Of a stretch of 64,000 nt of DNA, positions 1 to 11,300 are shown piece by piece (position 1 is the first letter of the stretch; every line of letters begins with the position of its first letter). The stretch is taken from positions 225,501 through 289,500 of the forward strand of contig CAUYUJ010015723.1 in assembly GCA_963575745.1 (NCBI GenBank), written 5' to 3'. Origin of the DNA: Prorocentrum cordatum (Eukaryota > Sar > Dinophyceae > Prorocentrales > Prorocentraceae). Made by a program: the position numbers and the translations under genes. The notes beneath the pieces were generated by a model. That model had not been told where the DNA came from, made no database searches, and worked only from the letters and a program-made list of their open reading frames with translations.

Positions 1-2810
1 CCCCTCCCACCCCTCCAGGGAGGCCCCGCCTGAGCGAGGAGGGTATCGGAATACCATACTATTTACATGGTTTCGTGCCCCTCCCACCCCTCCAGGGAGG
101 CCCCGCCTGAGCGAGGAGGGTATCGGAAACCATACTATTTACATGGTTTCGTGCCCCTCCCACCCCTCCAGGGAGGCCCCGCCTGAGCGAGGAGGGTATC
201 GGAAAACCATACTATTTACATGGTTTCGTGCCCCTCCCACCCCTCCAGGGAGGCCCCGCCTGAGCGAGGAGGGTATCGGAAAACCATACTATTTACATGG
301 TTTCGTGCCCCTCCCACCCCTCCAGGGAGGCCCCGCCTGAGCGAGGAGGGTATCGGAATACCATACTATTTACATGGTTTCGTGCCCCTCCCACCCCTCC
401 AGGGAGGCCCCGCCTGAGCGAGGAGGGTATCGGAATACCATACTATTTACATGGTTTCGTGCCCCTCCCACCCCTCCAGGGAGGCCCCGCCTGAGCGAGG
501 AGGGTATCGGAATACCATACTATTTACATGGTTTCGTGCCCCTCCCACCCCTCCAGGGAGGCCCCGCCTGAGCGAGGAGGGTATCGGAATACCATACTAT
601 TTACATGGTTTCGTGCCCCTCCCACCCCTCCAGGGAGGCCCCGCCTGAGCGAGGAGGGTATCGGAATACCATACTATTTACATGGTTTCGTGCCCCTCCC
701 ACCCCTCCAGGGAGGCCCCGCCTGAGCGAGGAGGGTATCGGAATACCATACTATTTACATGGTTTCGTGCCCCTCCCACCCCTCCAGGGAGGCCCCGCCT
801 GAGCGAGGAGGGTATCGGAATACCATACTATTTACATGGTTTCGTGCCCCTCCCACCCCTCCAGGGAGGCCCCGCCTGAGCGAGGAGGGTATCGGAAAAC
901 CATACTATTTACATGGTTTCGTGCCCCTCCCACCCCTCCAGGGAGGCCCCGCCTGAGCGAGGAGGGTATCCGAAAACCATACTATTTACATGGTTTCGTG
1001 CCCCTCCCACCCTTCCAGGGAGGCCCCGCCTGAGCGAGGAGGGTATCCGAAAACCATACTATTTACATGGTTTCGTGCCCCTCCCACACCTCCAGGGAGG
1101 CCCCGCCTGAGCGAGGAGGGTATCGAAAACCATACTATTTACATGGTTTCGTGCCCCTCCCACCCCTCCAGGGAGGCCCCGCCTGAGCGAGGAGGGTATC
1201 CGAAAACCATACTATTTACATGGTTTCGTGCCCCTCCCACCCCTCCAGGGAGGCCCCGCCTGAGCGAGGAGGGTATCGGAAAACCATACTATTTACATGG
1301 TTTCGTGCCCCTCCCACCCCTCCAGGGAGGCCCCGCCTGAGCGAGGAGGGTATCCGGAAAACCATACTATTTACATGGTTTCGTGCCCCTCCCACCCTCC
1401 AGGGAGGCCCCGCCTGAGCGAGGAGGGTATCCGAAAACCATACTATTTACATGGTTTCGTGCCCCTCCCACCCTCCAGGGAGGCCCCGCCTGAGCGAGGA
1501 GGGTATCGGAATACCATACTATTTACATGGTTTCGTGCCCCTCCCACCCCTCCAGGGAGGCCCCGCCTGAGCGAGGAGGGTATCGGAAACCATACTATTT
1601 ACATGGTTTCGTGCCCCTCCCACCCTCCAGGGAGGCCCCGCCTGAGCGAGGAGGGTATCGGAATACCATACTATTTACATGGTTTCGTGCCCCTCCCACC
1701 CTCCAGGGAGGCCCCGCCTGAGCGAGGAGGGTATCGGAATACCATACTATTTACATGGTTTCGTGCCCCTCCCACCCCTCCAGGGAGGCCCCGCCTGAGC
1801 GAGGAGGGTATCGGAATACCATACTATTTACATGGTTTCGTGCCCCTCCCACCCCTCCAGGGAGGCCCCGCCTGAGCGAGGAGGGTATCGGAAACCATAC
1901 TATTTACATGGTTTCGTGCCCCTCCCACCCCTCCAGGGAGGCCCCGCCTGAGCGAGGAGGGTATCGGAAACCATACTATTTACATGGTTTCGTGCCCCTC
2001 CCACCCCTCCAGGGAGGCCCCGCCTGAGCGAGGAGGGTATCCGAATCCATACTATTTACATGGCCCCGCCTGAGCGAGGAGGGTATCCGAAAACCATACT
2101 ATTTACATGGTTTCGTGCCCCTCCCACCCCTCCAGGGAGGCCCCGCCTGAGCGAGGAGGGTATCGGAATACCATACTATTTACATGGTTTCGTGCCCCTC
2201 CCACCCCTCCAGGGAGGCCCCGCCTGAGCGAGGAGGGTATCGGAATACCATACTATTTACATGGTTTCGTGCCCCTCCCACCCCTCCAGGGAGGCCCCGC
2301 CTGAGCGAGGAGGGTATCGGAAAACCATACTATTTACATGGTTTCGTGCCCCTCCCACACCTCCAGGGAGGCCCCGCCTGAGCGAGGAGGGTATCCGAAA
2401 ACCATACTATTTACATGGTTTCGTGCCCCTCCCACCCCTCCAGGGAGGCCCCGCCTGAGCGAGGAGGGTATCCGAAAACCATACTATTTACATGGTTTCG
2501 TGCCCCTCCCACCCCTCCAGGGAGGCCCCGCCTGAGCGAGGAGGGTATCTCGAGGAATCCGAAAACCATACTACATGGTTTCGTGCCCCTCCCACCCTCC
2601 AGGAGGCCCCGCCTGAGCGAGGAGGGTATCCGAAAACCATACTATTTACATGGTTGCGTGCCCCTCCCACCCTCCAGGGAGGCCCCGCCTGAGCGAGGAG
2701 GGTATCCGAAAACCATACTATTTACATGGTTTCGTGCCCCTCCCACCCTTCCAGGCAGGCCCCGCCTGAGCGAGGAGGGTATCCGAAAACCATACTATTT
2801 ACATGGTTTC
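1..2810. repeat. 77-bp tandem satellite array, about 36 near-identical units
   Basis: Head-to-tail units of about 77 bp, each with the core CCAGGGAGGCCCCGCC, then GAGCGAGGAGGGTATC and CATACTATTTACATGG. Units between 290 and 880 are almost identical; occasional one- or two-base indels (for example near 1130, 1400 and 2040) shift the period. The array runs off the left edge. Each unit is partly self-complementary (CCTCC...GGAGG). Many short open frames arise only because of the period; no gene is supported. If the EF-hand gene below starts upstream of the window, this array lies inside one of its introns. Confidence 0.97.
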
Positions 2811-4735
2811 GCGTCCCCCCTCCACTCCTCCAGAAAGGCCGCGCTTGAACGAGGAGGGTCGCGGAAAGCATTACTCTTCGCCAGGTTTCGTAGCCCTCCC
2901 CCTTTCCAGCGGGGCCCCGCCAACACGAGGAGGGCATCAAGAAAATGGGTCCCACGAAACCGTTAATCTCTTTATGTGGGGAACTCCGTTAGCATAATTT
3001 CACGGTGTCGCGTTTGTCCCACCCCTCCAGGGAGGCCCCGCCTGAGCGAGGAGGGTATCGGAACACCATGTTACTTTCACGGTTTCGTGTCTGTCCCGCT
3101 CTTCCACAACGGCCCCGCCAGAGCGCCCACAAAAGCCCAATTGTGGCATCTTAATGTGGGGAGTTTGGGTAGCGTAAGTCCAATGAGACCATCGTTTCCT
3201 CCTCATTCTCCTCCTCCTCCCTCCTCCCTCCTCCCCCCTCCGCTGGTGCTTCTATATTATTATTACCAGACTACCACACGACCGCTCCCGCCCCTCCAGG
3301 GAGGCCCCGCCTGAGCGAGGAGGGCATCGGATAACCATACGATTTGCAAGGTTTCGTGCCCCTCTCGCCCCTCCAGGGAGGCCCCGCCCGAGCGAGCAGG
3401 GTAACGGAGAACCATGCTAATTACAAGGTTTCGTGCCCCTCCTATCCTTCCAGGGAGGCGCCGCCTGAGCGAGGAGGGTATCGGAGAACCATACTATTTA
3501 CAAGGTGTCGTGCCCCTCCCACCCCTCCAGGGAGGCCCCGCCTGAGCGAGGAGGGCATCGGAGGACCCTACTATTTCCCATGTTTCGTGCCCGTTCCACC
3601 CCTCCAGGGAGGCGCCGCCTGAGCGGAGGGTATCGGATAACCATACTATTTCCAAGGTGTCGTGCCCCGCCCACCCCTCCACCTCCAGGGAGGCCCCGCC
3701 TGAGCGAGGAGCGCATCCGAATTCAATATTATGTACACGTTCGTCTGCCCATCCCACCCCTCCAGGGAGGCCCCGCCTGAGCGAGGAGGGTATCGGAGAA
3801 CCATACTAATTACATAGTGTTGTGGCCCTGAAACCCATCCAGGGAGGACTGCCTGAGCGAGGAGGGTATTGGAACAACATGCTGTGTTCACGGTGTTGTT
3901 CTTGTCCCACCCCTCCAGGGAGGCGCCGCCAGAGCGAGGAGGGCATCGGAGAACCATAGTATTTACCAGGTTTCGTGCCCTTCCCGTCTTTCCAGGGAGG
4001 CCCCGTTTATTTGAAAGAGAGTACCAGGGAACCATGTTAAATGCAAGGTGTCGTGCCCCTCCCCCACCCCTCCAGGGAGGCCCCGCCAGAGCGAACAGCG
4101 CATCCGAATACAATACTATTTACACGTTTGTGTGCCCCTCCTATCTCTCCAGGGAGGCCGCTTGAGCGAGGAGGGTATCCGAACACCATACTATTGACAA
4201 GGCTTCGTGCCCCTCCCACCCCTCCAGTTACAAGGTTCTGTGCCCCTCCCACCCCTCCAGGGAGGCGCCGCCAGAGCGAGGAGGGTATCGGAACACCATA
4301 CTAGTTACAAGGCTCCGGGCCCCTCTCACCCTTCCAGGGAGGCCCCGCCTGAGCAAGGAGAGCATTGGAACACCATACTATTCACACGGCTTCGGGGCCC
4401 GCCCACCTCTCCAGGGAGGCCCTACCTGAGCGAGGAGGGTATCGGAACACCATACTATTTATAAGGCTTCGTGCTTGTCCCACTCTTCCAGGGAGGCCTC
4501 GCCAAAGCGAGGATAGTATCGGAACACCATACCAGGTTCACGGTTTTGTGCTTGTCCCACCCCTCTAGGGAGGCCTCGCCAAAGCGAGGATCGTATCGGA
4601 ACACCATATTAGTTTCACGGTTTCGTCCCTGTCCCGCTCGTCCAGGGAGGCCCCGCCAGAGCGCCCACAGAGGTCCCACCACGTTGCCCACTTAGGCCCC
4701 TTTGTGACATCCTTATGCGGGGAACTCTGGCAGCA
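2811..4735. repeat. diverged continuation of the 77-bp array
   Basis: The same unit is recognisable by CCAGGGAGGCCCCGCC and GAGCGAGGAGGGTATC but with many substitutions and length changes. Divergence grows to the right, the usual pattern for the ageing edge of a satellite. Three places (about 2960-3000, 3120-3180 and 4645-4735) share a different terminal block ending in a TTATGTGGGGAACTC-like motif, so there is higher-order structure. A pyrimidine-rich stretch at 3195-3245 interrupts the array. Confidence 0.9.
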
Positions 4736-4739
4736 TATT

Positions 4740-5085
4740 TTTTGAAGAAGATGGGAAGGGTGAGGGGAAGGGGGGGCAGGAGGAAAAGGAAAAGGAGGAG
4801 GAGGAGGACAAGTCGGACGACGACGGCAGTAAGGGGAACGACAAAGACGAGGGGGACGAGCAGGATGGGAAACACGTGGAGGGAGAAAACAAAAAGGAAG
4901 ACGACGACGACGACGAGAAGGAATGTAAGATCATAAAGACGAGGACGAGGAGCGGAGAGAGGAGGAGGAGAAGGAGGAGTGGGAGCAACATCAGAGGGAC
5001 AGGAGGGGAAGGAGAAGGAGGAGGAGGAGGAGGAGGAGGGAAAAAGGAGGAGGCGGGGGAGCACACACGACTTGCTGTGCTGCTC
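4740..5085. repeat. purine-rich low-complexity tract
   Basis: A run of AAGG, GGA and ACG-rich sequence on the + strand ending in a short GGA microsatellite near 5012-5040. Open frames on both strands are compositional artefacts rich in Arg/Lys/Glu or Ser/Pro. No gene seen. Confidence 0.85.
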
Positions 5086-5130
5086 TATTGCCCCGAAGCT
5101 CTGAGCGGTAAATGGCGAACCCGTGCGGAG

Positions 5131-5171
5131 GAGCTGAAGGCAGCCATGGCGTCGCTCGGCTACGAGAGCAA
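5131..5171 (+). CDS. centrin-like EF-hand protein, exon a (end of EF1 and following helix)
   Basis: 41-nt exon encoding ELKAAMASLGYES plus two bases of a Lys codon. ELKxAMxxLG is the helix leaving the first EF-hand in the centrin/calmodulin family, which binds calcium and, for centrins, acts at basal bodies and contractile fibres. The exon is bounded by AG at 5129-5130 and a GC donor at 5172-5173. Joining to 8073 restores the Lys codon and gives centrin-like spacing to EF2. The EF1 loop itself is not seen in the 5.1 kb upstream, so the 5' end of the gene probably lies before the window. The exact start is the least certain boundary; a consensus GTGAGT donor at 5191 is an alternative end but would add about nine extra residues. 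Confidence 0.6.
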
Positions 5172-5359
5172 GCGCGCCCGCCATATGTGGGATGCTGGTG
5201 AGTTGGACGAGGTAGACCAAAACATCCAACGTCCAAACAAAAAGCTGGACGGAATGCTTTTCTTCGTTCTCGGCCTCGGGAGGCTGATTCCGGGCCCCAG
5301 GACCGTGCACAAATTGCTCGGGGTGAAGAGCCGGGCCCGCGAAAGAAACGGTCGAGTTC

Positions 5360-5496
5360 CAAAAGCACTCTCAGAGCGTTCCGGAACGCTCTGAGAAGGC
5401 CGCGGCGCCCGAGTCAACCTCCAGAGCCGCCGGATCTCAGAGATTCTCAGTGCATCCTCACTCACCCGATGTTGTCCTCGTCCTGGTTTCGTTTTC
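5360..5496 (+). repeat. dispersed repeat family B, copy 1
   Basis: About 140 bp containing GCGTTCCGGAACGCTCTGAG, then CCGCGGCGCC and GCCGGATCTCAGAGATTCTC. Three more copies lie at 26398, 31551 and 46121, all in the same orientation. It lies in intron 1 of the EF-hand gene. The middle is palindromic around TTCCGGAA. Confidence 0.9.
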
Positions 5497-5532
5497 ATGT
5501 CCTTGGCATCGCTCGGACGTGTGCATTTTTTC

Positions 5533-5728
5533 TCGGCGAGGACTTTCGAGGAGCATCGTGGGTCAGCTTGCGGAAGAAAGGCACGCACGAAGCCGAATAA
5601 TGCACGGGGAATGGACGTCCAAGAAATCGGCGAGGACCATCGAGGAGCATCGAGGTCAGCTTGCGAACAAAAAGTGCACGCACGAAGCCGAGGAGTGCAC
5701 GGGGAAAATGGACGTCCGATTGCTGGCG
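5533..5728 (+). repeat. repeat family K, two tandem units of about 95 bp
   Basis: Two adjacent copies of a unit starting GGCGAGGAC and containing CGAGGAGCATCG, GCACGCACGAAGCCGA and ATGGACGTCC. A single diverged copy lies at 11466-11561 in intron 3 of the same gene. Confidence 0.85.
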
Positions 5729-5876
5729 AGTGTCTGGGGGCACCCGCAGCACGGAGGGGGGAGGCGATCGCCCGCGAGCGCAGCAGGGGTGGCAGGGGGG
5801 GCAGCAGCCCGCCGATTCTGCACGGAAGCGGGACCCGTCCCGAATCCGCGGGCCTCAATCCAAGCGAGCGACGATC

Positions 5877-6068
5877 GGCGGCGAGCGAAGGGGGGAAGTG
5901 AGAAGGAGAAGGCCTTCTCAGAAGGCGGCGGGACTTCTCAGAAGCCCTCGCGCATTCGGAGAGGTTTCTTTTGTGTCTTCGGGGAGGGCTTAGAAAACTT
6001 CTCAGAAGAACGGGAAGCTTCCGAGCCTTCTGAGAAGGCTGGCCCCTTCTCACTTCCTCCCGGACGCG
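5877..6068. mobile_element. foldback repeat family H, copy 1
   Basis: About 190 bp with imperfect inverted ends: GAGAAGGAGAAGGCCTTCTC at the left and CTTCTGAGAAGG...CCCCTTCTC at the right. A second copy at 10256-10449 matches throughout, including the internal GTGTCTTCGGGGA block. It lies in intron 1 of the EF-hand gene; the second copy is in intron 3. No coding capacity. Confidence 0.85.
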
Positions 6069-6112
6069 ACGCTTAGACGCTCAAAAGCGGATCCTCCGCG
6101 AGATGGCACGGC

Positions 6113-6173
6113 GCGCGTTGGCCTACGCGTTGGCCTACGCGTTGGCCTTAGCTTACCCGTTGGCCTACGCGGG
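6113..6173. repeat. 12-bp tandem repeat
   Basis: About five units of CGCGTTGGCCTA, the fourth degenerate, ending in CTACGCGGG. Short local minisatellite within intron 1. Confidence 0.9.
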
Positions 6174-6179
6174 CCGCTA

Positions 6180-8072
6180 GCGCGGAACGCCACCCTGGAC
6201 ACGAGGGCGCTTACGTCCGACCCTAATTACGCGGGCAGCCTAGGCGCCCACGTCGGCGCGGGGCCGGAGAGGCGGATCCTGGAGTTCCCTTTGCGTCTGC
6301 GGGCGCTCTCCGCGGGCCCGGGGACCGTCGAGAAACAGCTCAGGATTCGACGGAGCATTGTGACCGTCGTTTGTTCCTTGTTTTGCCGGTCGGCGCGGGC
6401 CCTCGCCCCGCCCTGCCCCCCAATGGAGTAGATATGTTGGCTGTTTGGGGCGCCTGTTTCAAGCCGGTGGAGCCTCCCCCGTAGAGCGCACTGTTGCAAA
6501 CAGTCGCTCTAAACAGAGGTCCGAAACCAGACCCTCCCCCCTCCCCCCCCCCTTCCGCCCAATGTCGAAACGCCGTAAGGAAACGCTCACATTCTGCGCA
6601 TTCGTCGTAGACCCGACAGAAAATCAATTCTGGGGCAAATCACGTCGGCAGACGATCTCTTACTCGAAGGATGAAATACTGGTCCTTGGGGGAGGAAAAC
6701 GAGGTCCTGGACGTGTTTCTTTCTTGCTCGGGGCGGCAGGGAAAACAAAGAGGAAACACCATTCAGAGTGCGCCCGAAATCACAGGAGGCCTGGGCTTTA
6801 AGATGCAGGATCGGAAGGGTGGATTTGTGGCTGACTCACAGGGGATCAGTGCTGGGGGAAGCCGGCAGGGAAAAAGGTAGCGCATCGGAGTTCTTGCTTG
6901 CCACACGCGGTGGACGACTGAGCCGACGCCGACGCCAGCGAATTTGCATCGCAGTTTCGGCGGATGGCCAGGCATATTCCACGGCGGTGCACAGGCTGGT
7001 CCTGCCACAAGTTCCGCTCTGGGCAAGGGCCGGCGCCTTCTAAGAAGCAGCCTCTTTCTAAGAAGCCGTCCCCCTTCCCCCCACCCATTTTGTGCGTGCC
7101 GCCAAACTAGGTGGACCTCTTACGCATCTCAGCCTGCTGGCTGAGCTGCCCGATGCAAGGCGAGACAGATCGTCTTGCATGTGGGCTCGAATCTTACAAA
7201 GGAGGAGCAGGATCATCAATGCCAGGCTCACAGCAAAGCGATGCCCTCCGCGCGGGCCTGGAAGTTTGTGAATAACATTTCAGATGCAGCTGTTGGCGTT
7301 CACGTGGTATATTATGATTCTCACCGCAGAGCCAACCTAGCGTTGATTCGGAGTACGTTTGAGGATGCATTCTGCCCTAAGGTCGTCTTGCGTTTCCGTT
7401 CCATCAAACCCAGCAGCATAAGAAATTTAGACACAACATGGTGTTGTTCAATGAACAGAGAACCTGCGTGCGGCGTTCATTGTGCAGCTGCCTCTGTGGG
7501 TGGGGTTGATGGGGAGGCGAGGTGAGGGGGGGGGGGGCGGGGAACACTAAGGCAAACAATAATGTACGTTAAAGATGTACGTTCACCTTTGCACGCCGGA
7601 CTTTGAGAGCCTGCACGGGAGTTTTCACAGTCCGTTGCCGTGCCCCAGTCAAGTGTTGAGGTCTTTTCCAACATGTATAAATTGGCCCCTGTTGTGATCA
7701 TCGTGGATATGCTGCTCTTCAGCAGGTCCGGAGTTCGGTGGCCTGCCACAGCATGTGCGTGGTAGCTCGGATGTGTGGCATCGGCCAGTCTGCGATAACG
7801 AGCGTAGTGGGCAGCTCGCCGTGTCCACACGAAGTTGGTGTTGTCTCACCCATGTCCACATGATCGGGAAGGTTTTTCCAACCATGTTGCTTGCCATCAT
7901 GAGGCCGCACCAATCATGAAAATGTCTTTGCCCTCCCTGGTCCTTCTCGCGCCCCTCCCTATTCCTCCTCGCGCTCGTCCCTTCTGCTTCTCCTCCCCGT
8001 CGTAATCATTCGCCTCCTCCTCCTCGCCTGGCCTCCTCGGCCTCCTCCTGACCCACGGGGCACACGCCTCAG
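6180..8072 (+). other. rest of EF-hand gene intron 1, mostly unassigned
   Basis: No convincing exon. The stretch 6585-6672 resembles the right half of foldback family G (GACAGAAAATCAATTCTGGG and a CTCTTACTCGAAGG end). A hairpin with arms ATGCAAG/CTTGCAT sits at 7153-7181. A run of G at 7525-7540 and pyrimidine-rich sequence from 7925 lead into the acceptor AG at 8071-8072. The intron is 2,901 bp (5172-8072) with GC...AG ends. Confidence 0.55.
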
Positions 8073-8171
8073 AAACGACACGATCTTCCTCATGCTGTCC
8101 GAGCTGGACACCGACGGCAGTGCGTCGCTCGACTTCGAAGAGTTCCTGGGCCTGATGTCGCCGCCCCGCCG
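8073..8171 (+). CDS. centrin-like EF-hand protein, exon b (complete EF2)
   Basis: 99-nt exon beginning with one base that completes a Lys codon and ending with two bases of an Arg codon. It encodes the EF2 entering helix (IFLMLSEL), a 12-residue loop DTDGSASLDFEE at 8107-8142 and the exit helix FLGLM. Calcium-ligand positions 1, 3, 5, 7, 9 and 12 are D, D, S, S, D and E, so the site looks functional; the usual Gly at position 6 is Ala. Spacing from exon a and sequence (xLDFEEFLxxM) match centrin EF2. Acceptor AG at 8071-8072 follows a pyrimidine-rich stretch; donor CG|GTGACG. Read without splicing, the frame stops at 8173. Confidence 0.8.
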
Positions 8172-8213
8172 GTGACGAAGGGACCACGTCGACGGCGGGC
8201 GACACCTGGGAGC

Positions 8214-8445
8214 GGCCCTTCGCCGGACTGACCTTTGGCGCGGGTTCACAGGGGTCCCCCCAGCACTGGCTTGCGCGCTCCGATTTGCTCCCTCCCAGCG
8301 GCGCCTCAAGAGGAGGAGGAGGAAGAGCAGGAGGAGGAGGAGGGGTTCCCCCAGCACTGGCTTGCGCGCTCCGAGTTGCTCCTTCCACCACTCTCCCGCG
8401 GCCCCCCTAAAGCCGCGCACCAAAGGTCGCTCTTGCCCAGGGCCC
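8214..8445. mobile_element. foldback repeat family L, copy 1, with internal GGA tract
   Basis: Inverted ends: GACCTTTGGCGCGGGTTCAC near 8230 and GCCGCGCACCAAAGGTC near 8412. Between them a 45-bp segment (CCCCAGCACTGGCTTGCGCG core) occurs twice, flanking a GGA microsatellite at 8308-8344. Related copies at 37334-37905 carry the same ends. It lies in intron 2 of the EF-hand gene. Confidence 0.75.
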
Positions 8446-8449
8446 TTCT

Positions 8450-9758
8450 CGCGTGCACCCGATGTACGGTGGCGATTCCTGCTTGGGTGCACAATGCTCT
8501 CCTTGCCTGGTCCTTCCTGGCCGCGCTACCAGGGAGCTGGATACATCTGAAGCGGGCAGCCTGGGCGAGGGCTGGAACGGCATGTGGCCGCACGTCTTTC
8601 CAGCGATCGGCCCTCGCATCCCCAGGCACAGTGATCCTGCACGTGTGTTTCCAGCATGGGGCCTGCGCATGCTCCGCATGCGAATCCAGCCATCTGTGTT
8701 TCCAGCTTCGTGGCAGCGCACCGCAAGCTCTTTGGTCGGAGCCACACCTGGCAAGTGTGCGCAAGAGAGGGGGAATGCCGAAGTGATCATCCACACAGCC
8801 ACAGGCATAGCCGCACGCCTCAGTCACTTTTCGAGCTCATGCTGAAGGTCGAACTGCGCGCTCCAGCGAAAATATGCAGTACTCACAGTCAAGACGCTGA
8901 AATACGGACTACGTCAGGAGGAGCGCTGGTTTACGGTCCGTTCCATAGACTTAGGTCGAGGAACGTATTCGCGGCCGAGGTTCGCCGTGGCCAGAAAAGT
9001 CCCATCGTTCCCCTGTGCCAGAATCCAGTGGAACGCCTCAGGCACTCCGACAGCGCCCTGAACGCGTCTGGACCATCTGAAGACTCTTCCCATCACCTCA
9101 TCATCGATCGGATCCCCCCTCCGCCACCCTTCTCGCCCCATCCGATAATGCCTCATGCTCGCGCTGAACTGCTGACACGTTCCCGCGTGATCTTCCTCGC
9201 TGAGGCCGCGGCCTCCACGCCATGCCGCTGTGGGCACGGGCAGGCTCCCCAGCGGAGTGCACACGTTCCTGGCCTGCGCTCGTTCATCCCCCCCCCATGC
9301 TTCTTACAAGCCAGCGGCATTACTGGGAAGCCCCCCCCCCATCAGCGTTTGCCCGCCGTCGCCTTGCCCCATGGTTGCCCAGACTTTGAGCGTCAGCCAC
9401 GACGGACGCTTGCGACCACCGTGCGCTGCGGGGTGGTGGCTCGTGGGCGACAAGCATCCGTATCCGCGGCCTCGCGATCCGGGCCTCTGGGTCGCGACCC
9501 TCGGATATGAGCGGAACGTATCCAGACCGCGAGGCACGGGATACGGATATGTTCGCCGCTCGTGAGTGACGCCAGGAATCTGGGGACACTGACGGGGTCA
9601 GGGCGCCCCGTGGCCATGCGGCAGAGGGAAACATTTGGTGGACGCTCCACCTCCCTCAAAGATACATTCAGAGTTGGCACGCGCTGGGAAACCCGCCGCC
9701 AACCTTGATCAGGGGGGGTCATTGACAGATAGATGTGGCAGGCGTGTCCCCGAAGAAG
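8450..9758. other. unassigned part of EF-hand gene intron 2
   Basis: Short diverged repeats around 8580-8720 (GTGTTTCCAGC and CATGTGGCCGCAC, echoed at 17590 and 56640). A 116-residue frame on the minus strand (8914-9264) has ordinary amino-acid composition, with a Trp/Arg-rich stretch near its middle, but no family I recognise; it could be a decayed element fragment. GC-rich partly palindromic sequence with CGTATCC motifs lies at 9460-9560. Confidence 0.4.
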
Positions 9759-9832
9759 TGGCGCGCTCCGCGCGCCGGGGAAGGGGGGGGCCCGCGCCGA
9801 CCCAAGAAATCCCCGCGGCCCGTCGAAAGCTT
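9759..9832. repeat. foldback family C, right-half fragment
   Basis: Contains GCGCGCTCCGCGCGCC followed by CGACCCAAGAAATCCCCGCG, the right-half signature of family C (full copies at 44345, 44925, 46707 and 60459). The left arm is missing. It sits 144 bp before the exon at 9976. Confidence 0.65.
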
Positions 9833-9975
9833 CGGTTTGTTCGGTTGTGGCACGAGTGCCCGCTGATTTCTCCTGAGGCCTGCAGCCCCCAGCCCGAAGC
9901 CCCCCGCCCCCTTCGTCCCCTGGGAGCCCCCTGCCGGCCCCCTGCCCCTGTGCTGCCGCCGCGGCCGCGGCGGAG

Positions 9976-10029
9976 GCAAGACGGCAAGGACGAGAAGGAC
10001 ACCAGGGCCGAGATCCAGAAGATCTTCAG
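9976..10029 (+). CDS. centrin-like EF-hand protein, exon c (central linker and EF3 entry helix)
   Basis: 54-nt exon: one base, 17 codons, two bases. It encodes QDGKDEKDTRAEIQKIF and the start of an Arg codon. DTRxEIxKxFR is the hallmark of the centrin central linker and EF3 entering helix (family pattern D-S/T-R-E-E-I-x-K-A-F-R-L-F-D). Acceptor GGCGGAG|G follows a C-rich tract; the donor appears to be AG|GAGCGC, a GA donor of a type reported in dinoflagellates. Joining to 12477 regenerates AGG (Arg), giving KIFRLFDQDN. The linker is about five residues longer than in typical centrins. Confidence 0.75.
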
Positions 10030-10255
10030 GAGCGCCTTGTCGTCGAGGCGGGGATTTATACATAACCACCGCCTGGAGGATGGATTCTCGCGGACCTCCA
10101 CGGGCGGCAGACACAGATATATTTTGGCCCCCGGGGGGCCGAATATATCCAAAAATTGCCCGCTGGGTCCCCAGGACGTCGTTTCCACGGGCGGTGGATA
10201 TGGATATATCCGCGCCTCGCATTGGCGCCGTCGTCGATTGCATCCTCATCCTTGT
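10030..10255. other. start of EF-hand gene intron 3
   Basis: Contains two related GATATAT palindromic patches (10107-10150 and 10185-10215) with CCACGGGCGG motifs. The intron runs 10030-12476 (2,447 bp). Confidence 0.5.
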
Positions 10256-10449
10256 CGGCGGCGAGCGAGGGGGGGAAACGAGAAGGAGGAGGCCCTCTCA
10301 GAAGGCGGCGGGGCTTCTCAGAAGGCCTCCGGCCTTCCAAGAGGGTTTCCGTGTCTTCGGGGAAGACTTTGAAAATTCCTCAGGAGGCCAGGGGATGTCC
10401 GAGCCTTCTGAGAAGGCTCGCCCCATCTCACTCCCCCCAACTCGCCGCC
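10256..10449. mobile_element. foldback repeat family H, copy 2
   Basis: Full-length second copy of the element at 5877-6068, with inverted ends GAGAAGGAGGAGGCCCTCTC and CTTCTGAGAAGGCTCG...CATCTC. Both copies are preceded by a related GGCGAGCGAGGGGGGGAA stretch. Confidence 0.85.
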
Positions 10450-10639
10450 GACATCGCTATCTTCCTCCCTCTTCTCGGGAGGATCGAGATTGGCGTAGGT
10501 GGCGGGTTGTTGTTACTGCTCACGTTTTAGTCCGGATCGGCACAGGGTTTCAGCACCCCAAGGGGGAGTTGCCAGGGGGTATTGCACTCTTCCGTTCGCG
10601 CCAAAATGGCGCAGATTCGTGGGCGCAGATACCACCCAG

Positions 10640-11300
10640 GATGCAACAGGAGGCTCCAGTAATCAGGCTCCAGGAGGCCCCAGGAGGCCACACGAGGTCC
10701 CACGAGGCATCAGGAGGCCACAGGAAGGCTCAAGAGGCCTCAGGAGGCTCCAGGAGACCACAGGAGGCCACAGGATGCCACAGAAAGCACCACGAGGCCC
10801 CGGAAGGCACCAGGAGGCCGCAATAGGCCTCAGGAGCAGGAGGCCTCAGAAGGCCACAGGATTGGCTCCCATCCTTGGTGTTTTACGTATACTCCTATAG
10901 ATTCCCCACCCCCCCTGGAGTGCAAATCCGTGGTGTTTTTTGTTCGTATGTTTCTATACATTGCCCTTCTCCTGCGTATCCACTCCTAAGTGTTTTACGT
11001 GTGTTCCTGTAGATTGGGCCTCCCCATGGGGCACGAGTTTCTGGTGTTTAACGTGTGTTCCTATAGATTGGGCACGTTCCTATAGACTGGGCCTCTGCTG
11101 GAGCACGAATCCTCCCCAGGAGGCCCCAGGAGGTTTCAGGAGGCTCCAGGAGGCACCAGGAGGCCACACGAGGCCCCAGGAGGCTTCAGGAGGCCACAGG
11201 AAGCCCCAAGATGCCCCAGGAGGCCCCCAAAAGCTCCAGGAGGCCCCAGGAAGCCCCAGGAGGCTCAAGGAGCCCAAGGAGGCCCCAGGCTCATGCGCAG
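10640..11300. repeat. CAGGAGGCC minisatellite split by a 60-bp tandem repeat
   Basis: 10640-10870 and 11100-11300 are degenerate tandem copies of a CAGGAGGCCC-like 10-12 bp unit. Between them (10876-11100) four to five units of about 60 bp share GTGTTTTACGTGTGTTCC and TATAGATTGGGC. Open frames here are repeat artefacts rich in Arg, Pro and Gln. Confidence 0.85.

Noticed and set aside
1-2810. CRISPR-like regular array
   Set aside because: The whole 77-bp unit is repeated without unique spacers, and the context is eukaryotic.
5172-5191. Extending exon a to the consensus GTGAGT donor
   Set aside because: It would add about nine residues (RARHMWDAG-type) that break the fixed spacing between EF1 and EF2; the GC donor at 5172 gives exact family spacing.
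7125-7205. tRNA-like sequence with TGGCTGAGC and GGCTCGAATC boxes
   Set aside because: No acceptor stem pairs, the anticodon arm does not form, and the strongest pairing is a simple ATGCAAG/CTTGCAT hairpin. At most a tRNA-derived remnant; a tRNAscan run would settle it.
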